Part shown: positions 15,633 through 23,694 of the stretch, one piece after another
Layout of the letters: every line of letters starts with the position of its first letter
Position numbering within the stretch: position 1 is the stretch's first letter
Assembly (NCBI RefSeq): GCF_025457425.1
Contig: NZ_JAMXIA010000001.1
Location: 1,984,001-2,048,000 of the forward strand
DNA from: Chryseobacterium foetidum
GTDB taxonomy: Bacteria > Bacteroidota > Bacteroidia > Flavobacteriales > Weeksellaceae
Length of the DNA stretch: 64,000 nucleotides
Reading direction: 5' to 3'
Program-made: the position numbers and the translations under genes
Notes under the pieces: generated by a model
What the model was told of the DNA's origin: nothing
The model's input: only the letters and a program-made list of their open reading frames with translations
The model's database searches: none

Positions 15633-16001
15633 CTAATCTTCAAGTTTATTCCTTAATTGTTTTTTGTAAGCTGATGTTACTTTTAAAATCTCTAAAGATT
15701 CTTTCATTATTTCATCTATTTTTTCTTTTGGCAACATATTAACCTCTTCAATAACTTCCAGCCAAAATACAGTTTCATCTGCTTCTTCGACAACAATGCA
15801 AATTTTTGCATATTTTTCCTTATCTGATCTCCCTCTGCACATTGCTCTATAGTTGGCTGCTGTAGAACTCGCTGAACGAAAAATCTGTTTTCTAATAACT
15901 GATATTTTATCTGAATATGGCAGTTCTGATAAATCATTGATAATTTTAATAGCCAAAGATTTTGTTCTTTTGCTAAAAATCTGATTATAATTATTCTCCA
16001 T
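15633..16001 (-). CDS. Four-helix-bundle protein (23S rRNA IVS / S23-like family)
   Basis: A 122-residue all-helical protein with the TIGR02436 pattern: [76 protein letters not shown]. The family was first noticed as the ORF inside intervening sequences of bacterial 23S rRNA, and also occurs scattered in chromosomes; its molecular role is unknown. Here it interrupts the murE-mraY order of the dcw cluster, in the same direction, and is bracketed by inverted heptad arms (15595-15622 and 16002-16029). This suggests that it arrived with those arms, as a passenger. It would be cotranscribed with the cell-wall genes. Confidence 0.92.
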   Translation of the reverse strand: MENNYNQIFSKRTKSLAIKIINDLSELPYSDKISVIRKQIFRSASSTAANYRAMCRGRSDKEKYAKICIVVEEADETVFWLEVIEEVNMLPKEKIDEIMKESLEILKVTSAYKKQLRNKLED

Positions 16002-16029
16002 CGATCATCAATTATCAATAATCATTTAT
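16002..16029. repeat. Heptad array, right arm flanking the four-helix-bundle gene
   Basis: Four units: CGATCAT, CAATTAT, CAATAAT, CATTTAT. It fills the space between the murE stop (16032) and the ATG of the small gene. Confidence 0.85.
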
Positions 16030-16031
16030 GC

Positions 16032-17492
16032 CTATTTACCCATCAGCTTCCACAGCTCATTAATTACTTCTTTATCATCAAAATGATGCTTTACACCATT
16101 GATTTCCTGATAATTTTCGTGGCCTTTTCCGGCTACGACGATGATGTCTTTAGGCTCGGCAAATTTTATCGCCATTTTTATCGCTTCTCTTCTGTCGGGA
16201 ATTGAAGTGTATTTGCTGAAATTCTGAGGTTCAACGCCCGCTTCAATTTCTTTTATAATTGCATTTGGATCTTCTGTTCGCGGGTTGTCTGAAGTGATGA
16301 TTGCCAAAGTTGACTTTTTAGTCGCAATATTTCCCATTTCTGGTCTTTTGGCGTGATCTCTGTCGCCACCGCAACCGAAAACCGTGATCAGTCTTTCGTT
16401 TTTGGTTCTGATTTCGTTGATGCTGTCTAACACATTTTCTAAAGCGTCCGGAGTGTGAGCATAATCTACGACGAAGAAAATTCCGCCGTCAGATTTAAAG
16501 GTTTCAAATCTGCCATTAACTCTTTTCAAAATGCTGATTGCCTGAAGAATTTCCTCCTGTTGAAAACCTAATTCTGAAGCAATTCCGAAAACCAAAAGTA
16601 AATTGTAGACATTGAACTTCCCTGTTAAGGTTGTCCAGAATTCTTTTCCGTTGAAGTTTAACAGCATTCCGTTGAAATCTACTTCCAAAGTTCTACCGTG
16701 GTAATCTGCCATCGTTTTCAAGGCATAGGATTTCTTCTTTGCTTTGGTGTTTTGAAGCATCACATTTCCGTTTTTATCATCCACATTGGTGATGACAACT
16801 GCTTCATCATTTAATTCATCAAAAAATCTTTTTTTCGTTTTTAGATATTCATCAAACGTTTTATGATAATCTAAGTGGTCATGTGTAAGATTAGTAAATC
16901 CTGCTATTTTAAAAGTTAAACCTTCAATTCTGTTTTGAGAAATACCGTGAGAACTTACTTCCATAAAAGCGAATTCACAACCTTCATCAACAGCCTGAGC
17001 CAAAATTTTATTAATGGTAATTACATCCGGAGTTGTATGTGTAGCCGGAATAACTTTTTCACCAATTCTTATTTCTACCGTTGACAATAAGGCAGAATTA
17101 TAGCCTAAATTTTTAAACACATCAAAAAGTAAAGTAGATACAGACGTTTTTCCATTTGTTCCCGTAACTCCGATTAACTTTAATTTTTCTGAAGGATTTC
17201 CGTAAAAATTGGAAGCTAAATGTCCAAGAGTTTTTGATGAATCTTTTACTTTGATATAGGTAATATTTTCATCTAAATTTTCCGGAAACTCCTCGCAAAT
17301 AATTACTGTTGCTCCTTTTTCGATAGAAGATGCGATGTAGGAATGTCCATCTGCAACCGTTCCTCTCACTGCAATGTACAATGAGTTTTCAGTTACCTTT
17401 CTGCTGTCGAATACCAAAGCTGAAACTTCCCTTTCAGGATTTCCTGCTGTTTCCAGAATTTGGATTCTTTCCAATAATTTGCTTAATTCCAT
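16032..17492 (-). CDS. murE: UDP-MurNAc-tripeptide synthetase MurE (DAP type)
   Basis: A 486-residue Mur ligase that adds the third residue of the stem peptide. P-loop GVTGTNGKTSVSTLLF near residue 109; THDHLDYHKTFDEYLKTKKRFF near 207 contains the conserved lysine region. The C-terminal domain carries SDNPRTEDP near residue 403, the DNPR motif of enzymes that use meso-diaminopimelate rather than lysine, so DAP-type peptidoglycan is expected. It is downstream of ftsI, as usual. Length is normal. Confidence 0.97.
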   Translation of the reverse strand: MELSKLLERIQILETAGNPEREVSALVFDSRKVTENSLYIAVRGTVADGHSYIASSIEKGATVIICEEFPENLDENITYIKVKDSSKTLGHLASNFYGNPSEKLKLIGVTGTNGKTSVSTLLFDVFKNLGYNSALLSTVEIRIGEKVIPATHTTPDVITINKILAQAVDEGCEFAFMEVSSHGISQNRIEGLTFKIAGFTNLTHDHLDYHKTFDEYLKTKKRFFDELNDEAVVITNVDDKNGNVMLQNTKAKKKSYALKTMADYHGRTLEVDFNGMLLNFNGKEFWTTLTGKFNVYNLLLVFGIASELGFQQEEILQAISILKRVNGRFETFKSDGGIFFVVDYAHTPDALENVLDSINEIRTKNERLITVFGCGGDRDHAKRPEMGNIATKKSTLAIITSDNPRTEDPNAIIKEIEAGVEPQNFSKYTSIPDRREAIKMAIKFAEPKDIIVVAGKGHENYQEINGVKHHFDDKEVINELWKLMGK

Positions 17493-17507
17493 ATAACCTA
17501 CATGTCA

Positions 17508-17570
17508 GTGCTTTGCACCTCTAATTCATTTACTTTATCTTATTCTACCAACATTTCGCAACTTCGTTGC
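17508..17570. repeat. Two small palindromes between ftsI and murE
   Basis: GTGCTTTGCAC (17508-17518) and GCAACTTCGTTGC (17558-17570) are perfect palindromes with 3-base centres, similar in design to those at 7554-7596. Heptad phasing in this gap is weak. Confidence 0.4.
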
Positions 17571-17587
17571 TTTCTGTCTGTCATTTT

Positions 17588-19585
17588 TTAATTCTGCAAC
17601 GTCAGATAAATCCTTTGATTTTTACTGATAACCGTGCCTTCGAGAGGAAACTGTTCTTTAATTCTTCCGACTCCTTTAAATTCCACCCGATAACCTAAAT
17701 TTTCCAGTTGAGGAATTACATTTTTGCCGATTAAACCGACAACAGTGGGCATCTGTTTATTATTTACTGCTACTTTTACGTTCGGTTCAACCAGTTTGTT
17801 CAGGTTTACCTTTTTGTCAACGAGCATTTCCTTTTCAATATTCTGCGGTGTTTTCAGGAAAGTTTTACCTGCAATTTCCTTAAAAACCGGCGCAGAAACT
17901 GTTCCTCCGTAAAATCCTTTGGAAACATTTGGCTCGCTGATCATGACGTAACAAGTATATTTCGGATTGTCTGCCGGATAAAATCCTGCGAATGACGCTC
18001 TGTACTTCATTGGACCAGGCAACCAGTATTCAAATCTTGCGGTTCCGGTTTTTCCTGCCATTTTAAGGTTGGGTGTGAAAATACTTCTCGCCGTACCTTT
18101 TTCAACAGCTTTCGTAAGCGCACTTGTCATCATCTGAATTGCTTTTTCTGATGCCATTTTTTTTACCATTACCTGCGGCTCTGCTGTAAAAGTTACCTTC
18201 CCGTCCTGCATGATTTTATCGATGAAAAGAGGCTTTACCATTTTACCTTTGTTGGCTACACCATTGTAGAAAGTCGCCAGTTGCAAAAGATTAATGTTGG
18301 TAGAATAACCATAACCAATTGATGCTAAGGTCGCTGCATTCCATCTTTTATGTTCAGGAGTAAGAATTTTTGGTTTTGTAATTCCAGGAAGTTCGATATC
18401 CATTTTATCGAAAAGCTTCCATCTTTTTAAATGATCCAGAAATATCTGTGGCTTGTCTGCGTAATACTGAGTGATCAGTTTTGCAGTTCCCACGTTACTG
18501 GATTTCGCCAAAACATCACTGATTTCATAGATTCCTCCACCGTGGCCGTCATTGATTCTCTGCTTGGCATAAACCCATGAGCCGCTTCCAACATTTACTG
18601 TTGTTTTTTCATCTATAAAACCGTCGTCCATTGCTGCCAAAAGTGAAATCACTTTAAATGTAGATCCAGGTTCAATATTATCCTTTATCGCATAATTGTA
18701 GGAATCCACATACTCACCGGCATCATCACGCTGTAGATTGACCATCGCACGGACTTTCCCTGTTTCCACTTCCATAACGATTACGGTTCCGTGTTTTGCT
18801 TCGAAATTAATAAGCTGTTTTTCTAAAGCTGAATGTGCAATATCCTGAATTCTGAGGTCGATAGTTGTATAAACATCCTGTCCGTCAACAGGCTCCTCCA
18901 CTTTCCAGTAATCAATAGGTTTCCATTGAGACGAATTGATTCTTTGTTCGAGACGTTTGCCGTCTTTGCCCCGCAAATATTTTGAAAAGGCACCTTCAAG
19001 ACCAGATGTGTACTGACCATTGTCCATTCCAATGGTTCCCGAGCCTATTTCAGTTGTAGCCAGTTCGCGCTTGTAATTTCTTTCTACAATGAAACCTCCT
19101 TTATTTTTTCCTCTTTTAAAAATCGGAAACTTGCGGATCCTGTCGTACTGGTCAAAATCAAGACCTCTAACTAAAGAATAGTACTGATTTTCTTTTCCTT
19201 TTTTACGTTGCTCATCAAACCTTTTGCGGTATTCTGCTCTTGGCTTTCCGAACATTTTGCTTAAAGAATCGCTGAGTGCACCGATATTGTTTGTATAAAC
19301 AGTGTCGCGCATGGTTTTAAAATCGAGATAAATATCGTACCTCATCACAGTAGTTGCCAAAATAGATCCGTCTGATGCAAAAAGATTTCCTCTCGCAGCT
19401 TTCAGCTTGGCTTCACGGTAATTTTTGTTGATATAATCTTCTTTAATTTCGGTAACATTGGTATTCTGCAACAGTACAATTCTGCCCATAAACAGTGCAA
19501 ATACGCATAAAGCCACCACTGCAAAGAGGTAGCCCCAACGTAATGTTTTTTTACGTTTGTTATCGTATTCATTTTGATTCTGCAT
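17588..19585 (-). CDS. ftsI: Septal transpeptidase FtsI (PBP3) with PASTA domain
   Basis: A 665-residue class B penicillin-binding protein. One N-terminal membrane helix (TLRWGYLFAVVALCVFALFMGRIVLL), the PBP dimerisation domain, then the transpeptidase domain with the catalytic SxxK in EPGSTFKVISLL (near residue 308), SSN in LAKSSNVGTAKL, and KTGTARFEYW near residue 515. The last 60 residues (PTVVGLIGKNVIPQLENLGYRVEF...) form one PASTA domain, common in Bacteroidota FtsI but absent from the E. coli enzyme. It crosslinks septal peptidoglycan with FtsW. Its start overlaps the end of ftsL by 17 bases, indicating tight coupling. Confidence 0.97.
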   Translation of the reverse strand: MQNQNEYDNKRKKTLRWGYLFAVVALCVFALFMGRIVLLQNTNVTEIKEDYINKNYREAKLKAARGNLFASDGSILATTVMRYDIYLDFKTMRDTVYTNNIGALSDSLSKMFGKPRAEYRKRFDEQRKKGKENQYYSLVRGLDFDQYDRIRKFPIFKRGKNKGGFIVERNYKRELATTEIGSGTIGMDNGQYTSGLEGAFSKYLRGKDGKRLEQRINSSQWKPIDYWKVEEPVDGQDVYTTIDLRIQDIAHSALEKQLINFEAKHGTVIVMEVETGKVRAMVNLQRDDAGEYVDSYNYAIKDNIEPGSTFKVISLLAAMDDGFIDEKTTVNVGSGSWVYAKQRINDGHGGGIYEISDVLAKSSNVGTAKLITQYYADKPQIFLDHLKRWKLFDKMDIELPGITKPKILTPEHKRWNAATLASIGYGYSTNINLLQLATFYNGVANKGKMVKPLFIDKIMQDGKVTFTAEPQVMVKKMASEKAIQMMTSALTKAVEKGTARSIFTPNLKMAGKTGTARFEYWLPGPMKYRASFAGFYPADNPKYTCYVMISEPNVSKGFYGGTVSAPVFKEIAGKTFLKTPQNIEKEMLVDKKVNLNKLVEPNVKVAVNNKQMPTVVGLIGKNVIPQLENLGYRVEFKGVGRIKEQFPLEGTVISKNQRIYLTLQN

Positions 19586-19934
19586 CCGTACTGTCCAGTT
19601 TTATTAGTAGTTTATGCGGGTGGCTTTCGAGCGTCATCAGAGAATCCTGTGCTACTTCTTTTCCCAGCTCCGATTCCATTTTTACTTTGATGAGTTTACT
19701 CTGAGCGTAAGCATTTCTTGATTTAAATTCTTCGGTTTCTTCCTTTAAGGCATTGACAATTTTAATTTTCTGATTTACTAAATGGTTGGTGTAAATCATT
19801 GCCATCATCAACACAAAAAGCAGCAGAAAGTATTTGTAATGGGCCTTCACCTCATCACGATTCAGAAAATTCCCTTTTACAATATCTATAAAAGTGAGTT
19901 TTTTCTGAGGTTTATATGTTGTTCTCTTTGCCAA
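19569..19934 (-). CDS. ftsL: FtsL-like cell division protein
   Basis: A 121-residue bitopic protein: basic N-terminus, one membrane helix (KYFLLLFVLMMAMIYTNHLV, residues about 34-53), then a coiled-coil-like segment (KIKIVNALKEETEEFKSRNAYAQSKLIKVKMESELGKEV). Topology, size and place between rsmH and ftsI identify it as FtsL, which recruits FtsW and FtsI. The only plausible start is TTG at 19934-19932: upstream in frame there is a stop within 15 codons and no ATG or GTG, and the protein beginning MAKRTTYKPQKK is family-like. A TTG start may hold expression low. Confidence 0.85.
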   Translation of the reverse strand: MAKRTTYKPQKKLTFIDIVKGNFLNRDEVKAHYKYFLLLFVLMMAMIYTNHLVNQKIKIVNALKEETEEFKSRNAYAQSKLIKVKMESELGKEVAQDSLMTLESHPHKLLIKLDSTDAESK

Positions 19935-19983
19935 AGACTTTGTCTTACTTATTTTAAAATATTAAATGTCAATCTGTTTTACA

Positions 19984-20057
19984 GTGAATTCAGTTCGTTG
20001 GTCAATTGTGAATTTCAAAGCTTTTCAATTGACAATTCACCATTCACTTATTCACAT
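19984..20057. repeat. Two-armed heptad array between ftsL and rsmH (word CAATTCA)
   Basis: Right arm units CAATTGA, CAATTCA and CCATTCA at 20026-20046, then one 8-base unit and CATTTAA running into the rsmH stop codon. The left arm (GTGAATTC at 19984 and TTGTGAA at 20006) is the inverted family. Confidence 0.65.
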
Positions 20058-20951
20058 TTAAACCTTTATTCCTGTTCTCATTTTTGCACTTCTGGCTCTT
20101 GAGTTTTCTTCAATTTCCTGATCATCAGGAATAACTGCTTTGCTCTTTACCAGCTCAAATGCTTTGCTGAAGTTTCCGTAGATATCTCTTTCGGGCTCAC
20201 CTTCAAACATTCCGTTTTTCAGGAATCTTTTTACCAGACGGTCTTCCAGTGAGTGATAAGAAATTACCACCAGTCTTCCGTCCTGTTTCAAAACATTGTA
20301 AGACTGAACCAGCATTTCTTTTAAAACATCAAGCTCCTGATTCACTTCAATTCTGATAGCCTGAAAAAGCTGTGCATAAAATTTATTCACTTTATGAGGT
20401 GGCAGATAACTGAAAAGCTTTTTCAGATCTTCAGTTGTTTCAATCACCTTGATTTTTCTGTGATGAACGATGTCACGGGCTAATTTTCTCGCTTCTCTCA
20501 GCTCGCCGTAGTAATAGAAAATGTCTGCTAAAGCTTCCTCGTCATAATCATTGATTACTTTTTTAGCATCAAGACTCTGCATGATATTCATTCTCATATC
20601 CAGCGGAGCATTGCTTCGGGTAGAAAAACCACGAACAGCTTCGTCAAACTGATGGGATGAAACTCCCAAATCTGCCAAAACTCCGTCAACTTGGGAAATC
20701 CCGTACATCAGCAAAGAATTTTCAAGAAATCTGAAATTCTGATTGATCAGCGTAAATCTTGGGTCGTCTATTGTATTTTTAAGCGCATCCAAATCCTGAT
20801 CAAAACTGAACAGCTTTCCTTTTTCTGAAAGCCGGGTCAAAATCTCTCTCGAGTGACCGCCACCACCAAACGTACAGTCTACATACACGCCGTCAGGATT
20901 CGTCACCAAATCATCTACACTCTGCTTTAATAAAACGGGATTATGATACAT
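20058..20951 (-). CDS. rsmH: 16S rRNA (cytosine1402-N4)-methyltransferase RsmH (MraW)
   Basis: A 297-residue SAM-dependent methyltransferase that modifies C1402 in the ribosomal P site. The SAM loop VDCTFGGGGHSREIL is near residue 24, followed by DQDLDALKN and VLADLGVSSHQFDEAVRGFSTR near residue 90-112; ISYHSLEDRLVKRFLKNG near 230 is the family's C-terminal signature. It is the second gene of the dcw cluster, 44 bases after mraZ. Start at the ATG at 20951 gives MYHNPVLLKQSVDDL, typical for the family. Confidence 0.97.
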   Translation of the reverse strand: MYHNPVLLKQSVDDLVTNPDGVYVDCTFGGGGHSREILTRLSEKGKLFSFDQDLDALKNTIDDPRFTLINQNFRFLENSLLMYGISQVDGVLADLGVSSHQFDEAVRGFSTRSNAPLDMRMNIMQSLDAKKVINDYDEEALADIFYYYGELREARKLARDIVHHRKIKVIETTEDLKKLFSYLPPHKVNKFYAQLFQAIRIEVNQELDVLKEMLVQSYNVLKQDGRLVVISYHSLEDRLVKRFLKNGMFEGEPERDIYGNFSKAFELVKSKAVIPDDQEIEENSRARSAKMRTGIKV

Positions 20952-20995
20952 GTTAAGATTGTGTTTTTTAATTATTTACAATCAAGGTTCAGCAA

Positions 20996-21454
20996 TTATT
21001 CTTCATTAAAAGAACCCATCACCTGCTCGGCAAGATTTGCAAAATCCTCTTCATTGGTTGAGATTACACTTTCGTAGGCATCCTTGTCCCAGATTTCAAA
21101 AAGTTCACCTGCACTCGTAATCACAATGTCTTTCTGAAGACCTGAATACTGCGTAAGATCTTTTGAAATCTGAAGCCTTCCGGCATTATCCAGCTCCACG
21201 GTTTTCACACCTGCCGTAAACATCCTAATAAAATCAGCATTCTGCTTGTTGAATCTGTTGAGTTTATTAATTTTGTCCATCATTTTATCCCACGCATTCA
21301 TAGGGTAAACTTCAAGGCACTTTTGGAACACAGAACGCTTTACTACAAAGGTTTTGTCATCAAAATTCTCCATCTGCTTTATTAAAGAAGAGGGTACTTT
21401 GAGACGGCCTTTGTCGTCTATTTTGCACTCATATGTTCCAATGAAATTTCTCAT
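20996..21454 (-). CDS. mraZ: Transcriptional regulator MraZ
   Basis: A 152-residue protein with two SpoVT/AbrB-like half domains: IGTYECKIDDKGRLKVPSSL near residue 5 and VELDNAGRLQISKDL near residue 85. I use the ATG at 21454 (MRNFIGTYECKID) instead of 21493, because the -7 promoter box lies at 21461-21468, inside the longer frame. MraZ binds direct GTGGG repeats and represses the dcw genes in E. coli; here repeats of that kind lie at 21479-21503. It is the first gene of the cluster. Confidence 0.96.
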   Translation of the reverse strand: MRNFIGTYECKIDDKGRLKVPSSLIKQMENFDDKTFVVKRSVFQKCLEVYPMNAWDKMMDKINKLNRFNKQNADFIRMFTAGVKTVELDNAGRLQISKDLTQYSGLQKDIVITSAGELFEIWDKDAYESVISTNEEDFANLAEQVMGSFNEE

Positions 21455-21460
21455 TTGGGA

Positions 21461-21468
21461 CAAAATTA
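21461..21468 (-). promoter_or_regulatory. -7 box (TAATTTTG) of the dcw promoter
   Basis: The minus strand reads TAATTTTG six bases before the mraZ ATG at 21454, so the dcw transcript is likely leaderless or nearly so. A good -33 TTG at 18-20 bases is not visible. Confidence 0.6.
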
Positions 21469-21478
21469 GAAATATTTT

Positions 21479-21503
21479 TCCAAAACCTCCCACTTTTTCC
21501 CAC
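21479..21503 (-). promoter_or_regulatory. Candidate MraZ operator: GTGGG-N5-GTGGG-N5-TTGGA
   Basis: On the minus strand GTGGG occurs at 21503-21499 and 21493-21489, and TTGGA at 21483-21479, each separated by exactly five bases (10-base period). This matches the known MraZ binding pattern of TGGG direct repeats with 5-base spacers. The repeats span the region between -33 and -7, consistent with repression. Confidence 0.75.
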
Positions 21504-21695
21504 TTTTTGACTTAATGTTAATAAGTTTTACTTTAATGGTCTGAAAACATCTTTAGTGACTGATAATTTGGAAGTTGTAAATTTCAGAGAATAAAGCGCG
21601 GATAAGTCTTTCTGAAAAAACTCCCTAAAAAGTGCAGTTGTATGTTATTTTTATTTTAAATTAGGCTTGGCAAAATATTTGTGAGGTTTAATTTG

Positions 21696-21703
21696 TATTT
21701 TTG
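21696..21703 (+). promoter_or_regulatory. -7 box (TATTTTTG) for the alpha/beta hydrolase operon
   Basis: TATTTTTG matches TAnnTTTG, 23 bases before the ATG at 21727. No clear -33 element at the expected distance. Confidence 0.5.
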
Positions 21704-21726
21704 CATGGCTTTCTTAAAGCATATTT

Positions 21727-22488
21727 ATGATATTCAAAACAAAAAAAGAGAAAAAATTCGCCTTTGTGGAAGCGGGAGAAGGACATCCATTGGTACTGTT
21801 GCACGGTCTGATGGGTGGTCTCAGCAATTTTGAGAAGATGGTAGACTTTTTTTCTGCAAAAGGTTTTAAAGTTTACGTACCTCAGCTTCCCATATATGAC
21901 CTTCCGGTTCTCAACACCAATCTTACTACAATCGCCAAATACGTTATTACTTTCATTGAAACTAATATAGGAAAACCCGTTACCATCGTTGGGAACTCAA
22001 TGGGTGGTCATGTTGGTTTGATTTTGACTTTAGCACGACCGGATCTTGTCCAGAATCTTGTGCTGACAGGCAGTTCAGGCTTATATGAAAGAGCTTTCGG
22101 GGACAGTTTTCCGAGAAAAAATGACCGTTCATATATAAGAAAGAAGGCAGAGGAAGTTTTTTACGACCCCACTGTGGCTTCAGAAGAATTGGTAGACGAA
22201 GTTTTCAGCGTCGTAAATGACAGAATGAAAGGTATAAAAACTGTGATGCTGGCCAGAAGCGCCATCAAACACAATATGTTAAATGATCTTCCAAAGATTT
22301 TGAGACCAACATGTCTGATCTGGGGGAAACAGGACAACGTAACTCCGCCTGAAGTTGCCATTGACATGAATAAATTTATCCCAAATTCCGAACTTTTCTG
22401 GATTGATAAATGTGGTCATGCAGCAATGATGGAAAAACCTGATGAATTCAATGAAATTCTCTACGCCTGGTTAAAAAATAAAGTTTAA
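21727..22488 (+). CDS. Alpha/beta-fold hydrolase
   Basis: A 253-residue alpha/beta hydrolase. The oxyanion HG motif is LVLLHGLMGGLSNFEKM near residue 25; the nucleophile elbow is IVGNSMGGHVGL near residue 92 (Ser). The acid is probably the Asp in LIWGKQDNVTPPEVA and the His is in DKCGHAAMMEKPDEF. There is no signal peptide, so it is cytoplasmic. The substrate cannot be told; carboxylesterase or meta-cleavage-type hydrolase are the usual annotations. It is followed by engB after a palindrome that may act as a weak terminator. Confidence 0.88.
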   Translation: MIFKTKKEKKFAFVEAGEGHPLVLLHGLMGGLSNFEKMVDFFSAKGFKVYVPQLPIYDLPVLNTNLTTIAKYVITFIETNIGKPVTIVGNSMGGHVGLILTLARPDLVQNLVLTGSSGLYERAFGDSFPRKNDRSYIRKKAEEVFYDPTVASEELVDEVFSVVNDRMKGIKTVMLARSAIKHNMLNDLPKILRPTCLIWGKQDNVTPPEVAIDMNKFIPNSELFWIDKCGHAAMMEKPDEFNEILYAWLKNKV

Positions 22489-22503
22489 TTAAAAATATTA
22501 CAG

Positions 22504-22525
22504 CCATTAAGAAATTTCTTAATGG
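22504..22525. terminator. Perfect 22-base palindrome between the hydrolase gene and engB
   Basis: CCATTAAGAAA followed by its exact complement TTTCTTAATGG, then TTTGTTTTTCT. It reads as an AT-rich intrinsic terminator on the plus strand, although an operator for engB is also possible. Confidence 0.5.
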
Positions 22526-22548
22526 TTTGTTTTTCTAAAATATATATT

Positions 22549-23172
22549 ATGGTTATTAAAACAGCCACTTTTGTAAAAAGCAGCGGAAAATGGCAGGAAT
22601 GTCCTGAACCAGACATGCCGGAATATGCTTTCATCGGCAGATCAAACGTTGGTAAATCTTCTCTCATCAATGCAATGATGAATCATAAAGATTTGGCAAA
22701 AACTTCAGGAACACCTGGTAAAACACAGCTTATCAATCATTTTTTAGTGAATGAAAACTGGTATCTCACTGATTTACCTGGGTATGGATATGCTAAAGTT
22801 TCGAAAACGCTCAGAAAAGATTTCGAAAAACTGATTACCAACTATATTCTGAACAGAAGAAATCTTGTGAACCTTTTTGTTTTGGTCGATTCACGACACA
22901 AACCTCAGACGATTGACTTAGAATTTATTCAGTGGTGTGGTGAAAGCGGAGTTCCATTCTCAATTGTATTCACAAAGGCTGACAAACTGAAACCTAATGC
23001 AGTTGTAAAAAATATTGAAGATTATAAAACCGAACTCCATAAAACATGGGCAGATCTTCCGGAAATCTATGTGACTTCTGCAGAAAAAAAAGAAGGCTGT
23101 GGTGAAATTTTAAGTTTCATCCAGACTACAAATGAATTTTTAATTAATAACAGCGTTACCTTCGATGAGTAA
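22549..23172 (+). CDS. engB: Ribosome biogenesis GTPase EngB (YsxC/YihA)
   Basis: A 207-residue small GTPase needed for large-subunit assembly. Start set at the ATG 22549 (MVIKTATFVKSSGKWQECPEP); the frame is open 27 bases further but those residues are not family-like. G1 is FIGRSNVGKSSLINAM near residue 28, G3 DLPGYGYAK near 70, G4 TKAD near 140 and G5 TSAEKK near 175. It overlaps the next gene by 8 bases, so the two are translationally linked. Confidence 0.95.
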   Translation: MVIKTATFVKSSGKWQECPEPDMPEYAFIGRSNVGKSSLINAMMNHKDLAKTSGTPGKTQLINHFLVNENWYLTDLPGYGYAKVSKTLRKDFEKLITNYILNRRNLVNLFVLVDSRHKPQTIDLEFIQWCGESGVPFSIVFTKADKLKPNAVVKNIEDYKTELHKTWADLPEIYVTSAEKKEGCGEILSFIQTTNEFLINNSVTFDE

Positions 23173-23614
23173 TATTATCTGGAAAATTAAAACTTTTGAT
23201 GAGTTTACGGTTCCTGAACTGTACGCTGTGCTCAAGGCAAGAATCAATGTTTTTGTGATCGAACAGAACTGCCCATATCCTGATCTTGACGATTACGACC
23301 AAAAGGCTGTTCACATTTGGGCTGAGGAAAATGGGGAAGTATTAGCCAACTGCAGGATTTTTGATCAGGGAATAAAATATCCCGAAACTTCCATCGGCAG
23401 AGTTTTAACTACAGAAAAAGCGAGAGGTAAAAATCTGGGAAGGCAACTCATTGCCTACGCCGTTGAAACCATTGAAAACCGTTTCAAAACTACACAAGTT
23501 AGAATTTCTGCTCAGGATTACCTTTTAAAATTTTACGGTGAATTTGGCTTTGAAGACACCGGAAAAAAATATCTTGAAGACGGAATTCCTCATACAGAAA
23601 TGTTGCGAAAATAG
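23165..23614 (+). CDS. elaA: GNAT-family acetyltransferase, ElaA type
   Basis: A 149-residue GNAT protein resembling ElaA: WKIKTFDEFTVPELYAVLKARINVFVIEQNCPYPDLDDYD at the N-terminus, the acetyl-CoA motif A RVLTTEKARGKNLGRQLIAYAVE near residue 80-102, and a C-terminal AQDYLLKFYGEFGFEDTGKKYLEDGIPHTEM. The substrate of ElaA is not known. The overlap with engB suggests cotranscription. A terminator follows 51 bases downstream. Confidence 0.9.
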   Translation: MSNIIWKIKTFDEFTVPELYAVLKARINVFVIEQNCPYPDLDDYDQKAVHIWAEENGEVLANCRIFDQGIKYPETSIGRVLTTEKARGKNLGRQLIAYAVETIENRFKTTQVRISAQDYLLKFYGEFGFEDTGKKYLEDGIPHTEMLRK

Positions 23615-23664
23615 TTGCTTGTTATTTTTGAATTAAACAATACAATCAGTTTTAATAAAATTAT

Positions 23665-23694
23665 AAAAACCCGGGAATCGTCTTGGGTTTTTTT
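23665..23694 (+). terminator. Terminator after the engB-elaA unit
   Basis: AAAACCC and GGGTTTT pair around a 12-base loop with an inner GA/TC pair, followed by TTTTTT. Confidence 0.75.

Noticed and set aside
15716-16018. Second frame over the four-helix-bundle gene
   Set aside because: A shadow frame; the other frame has full family similarity and the expected start.
17493-17587. Heptad array between ftsI and murE
   Set aside because: Only weak 7-base recurrence around ATTCATT and TTATCTT; the palindromes are the clearer feature.
21455-21493. N-terminal extension of MraZ (MGGFGKIFLILSQ)
   Set aside because: The -7 box lies inside it, and MraZ proteins start close to the first AbrB-like half domain.
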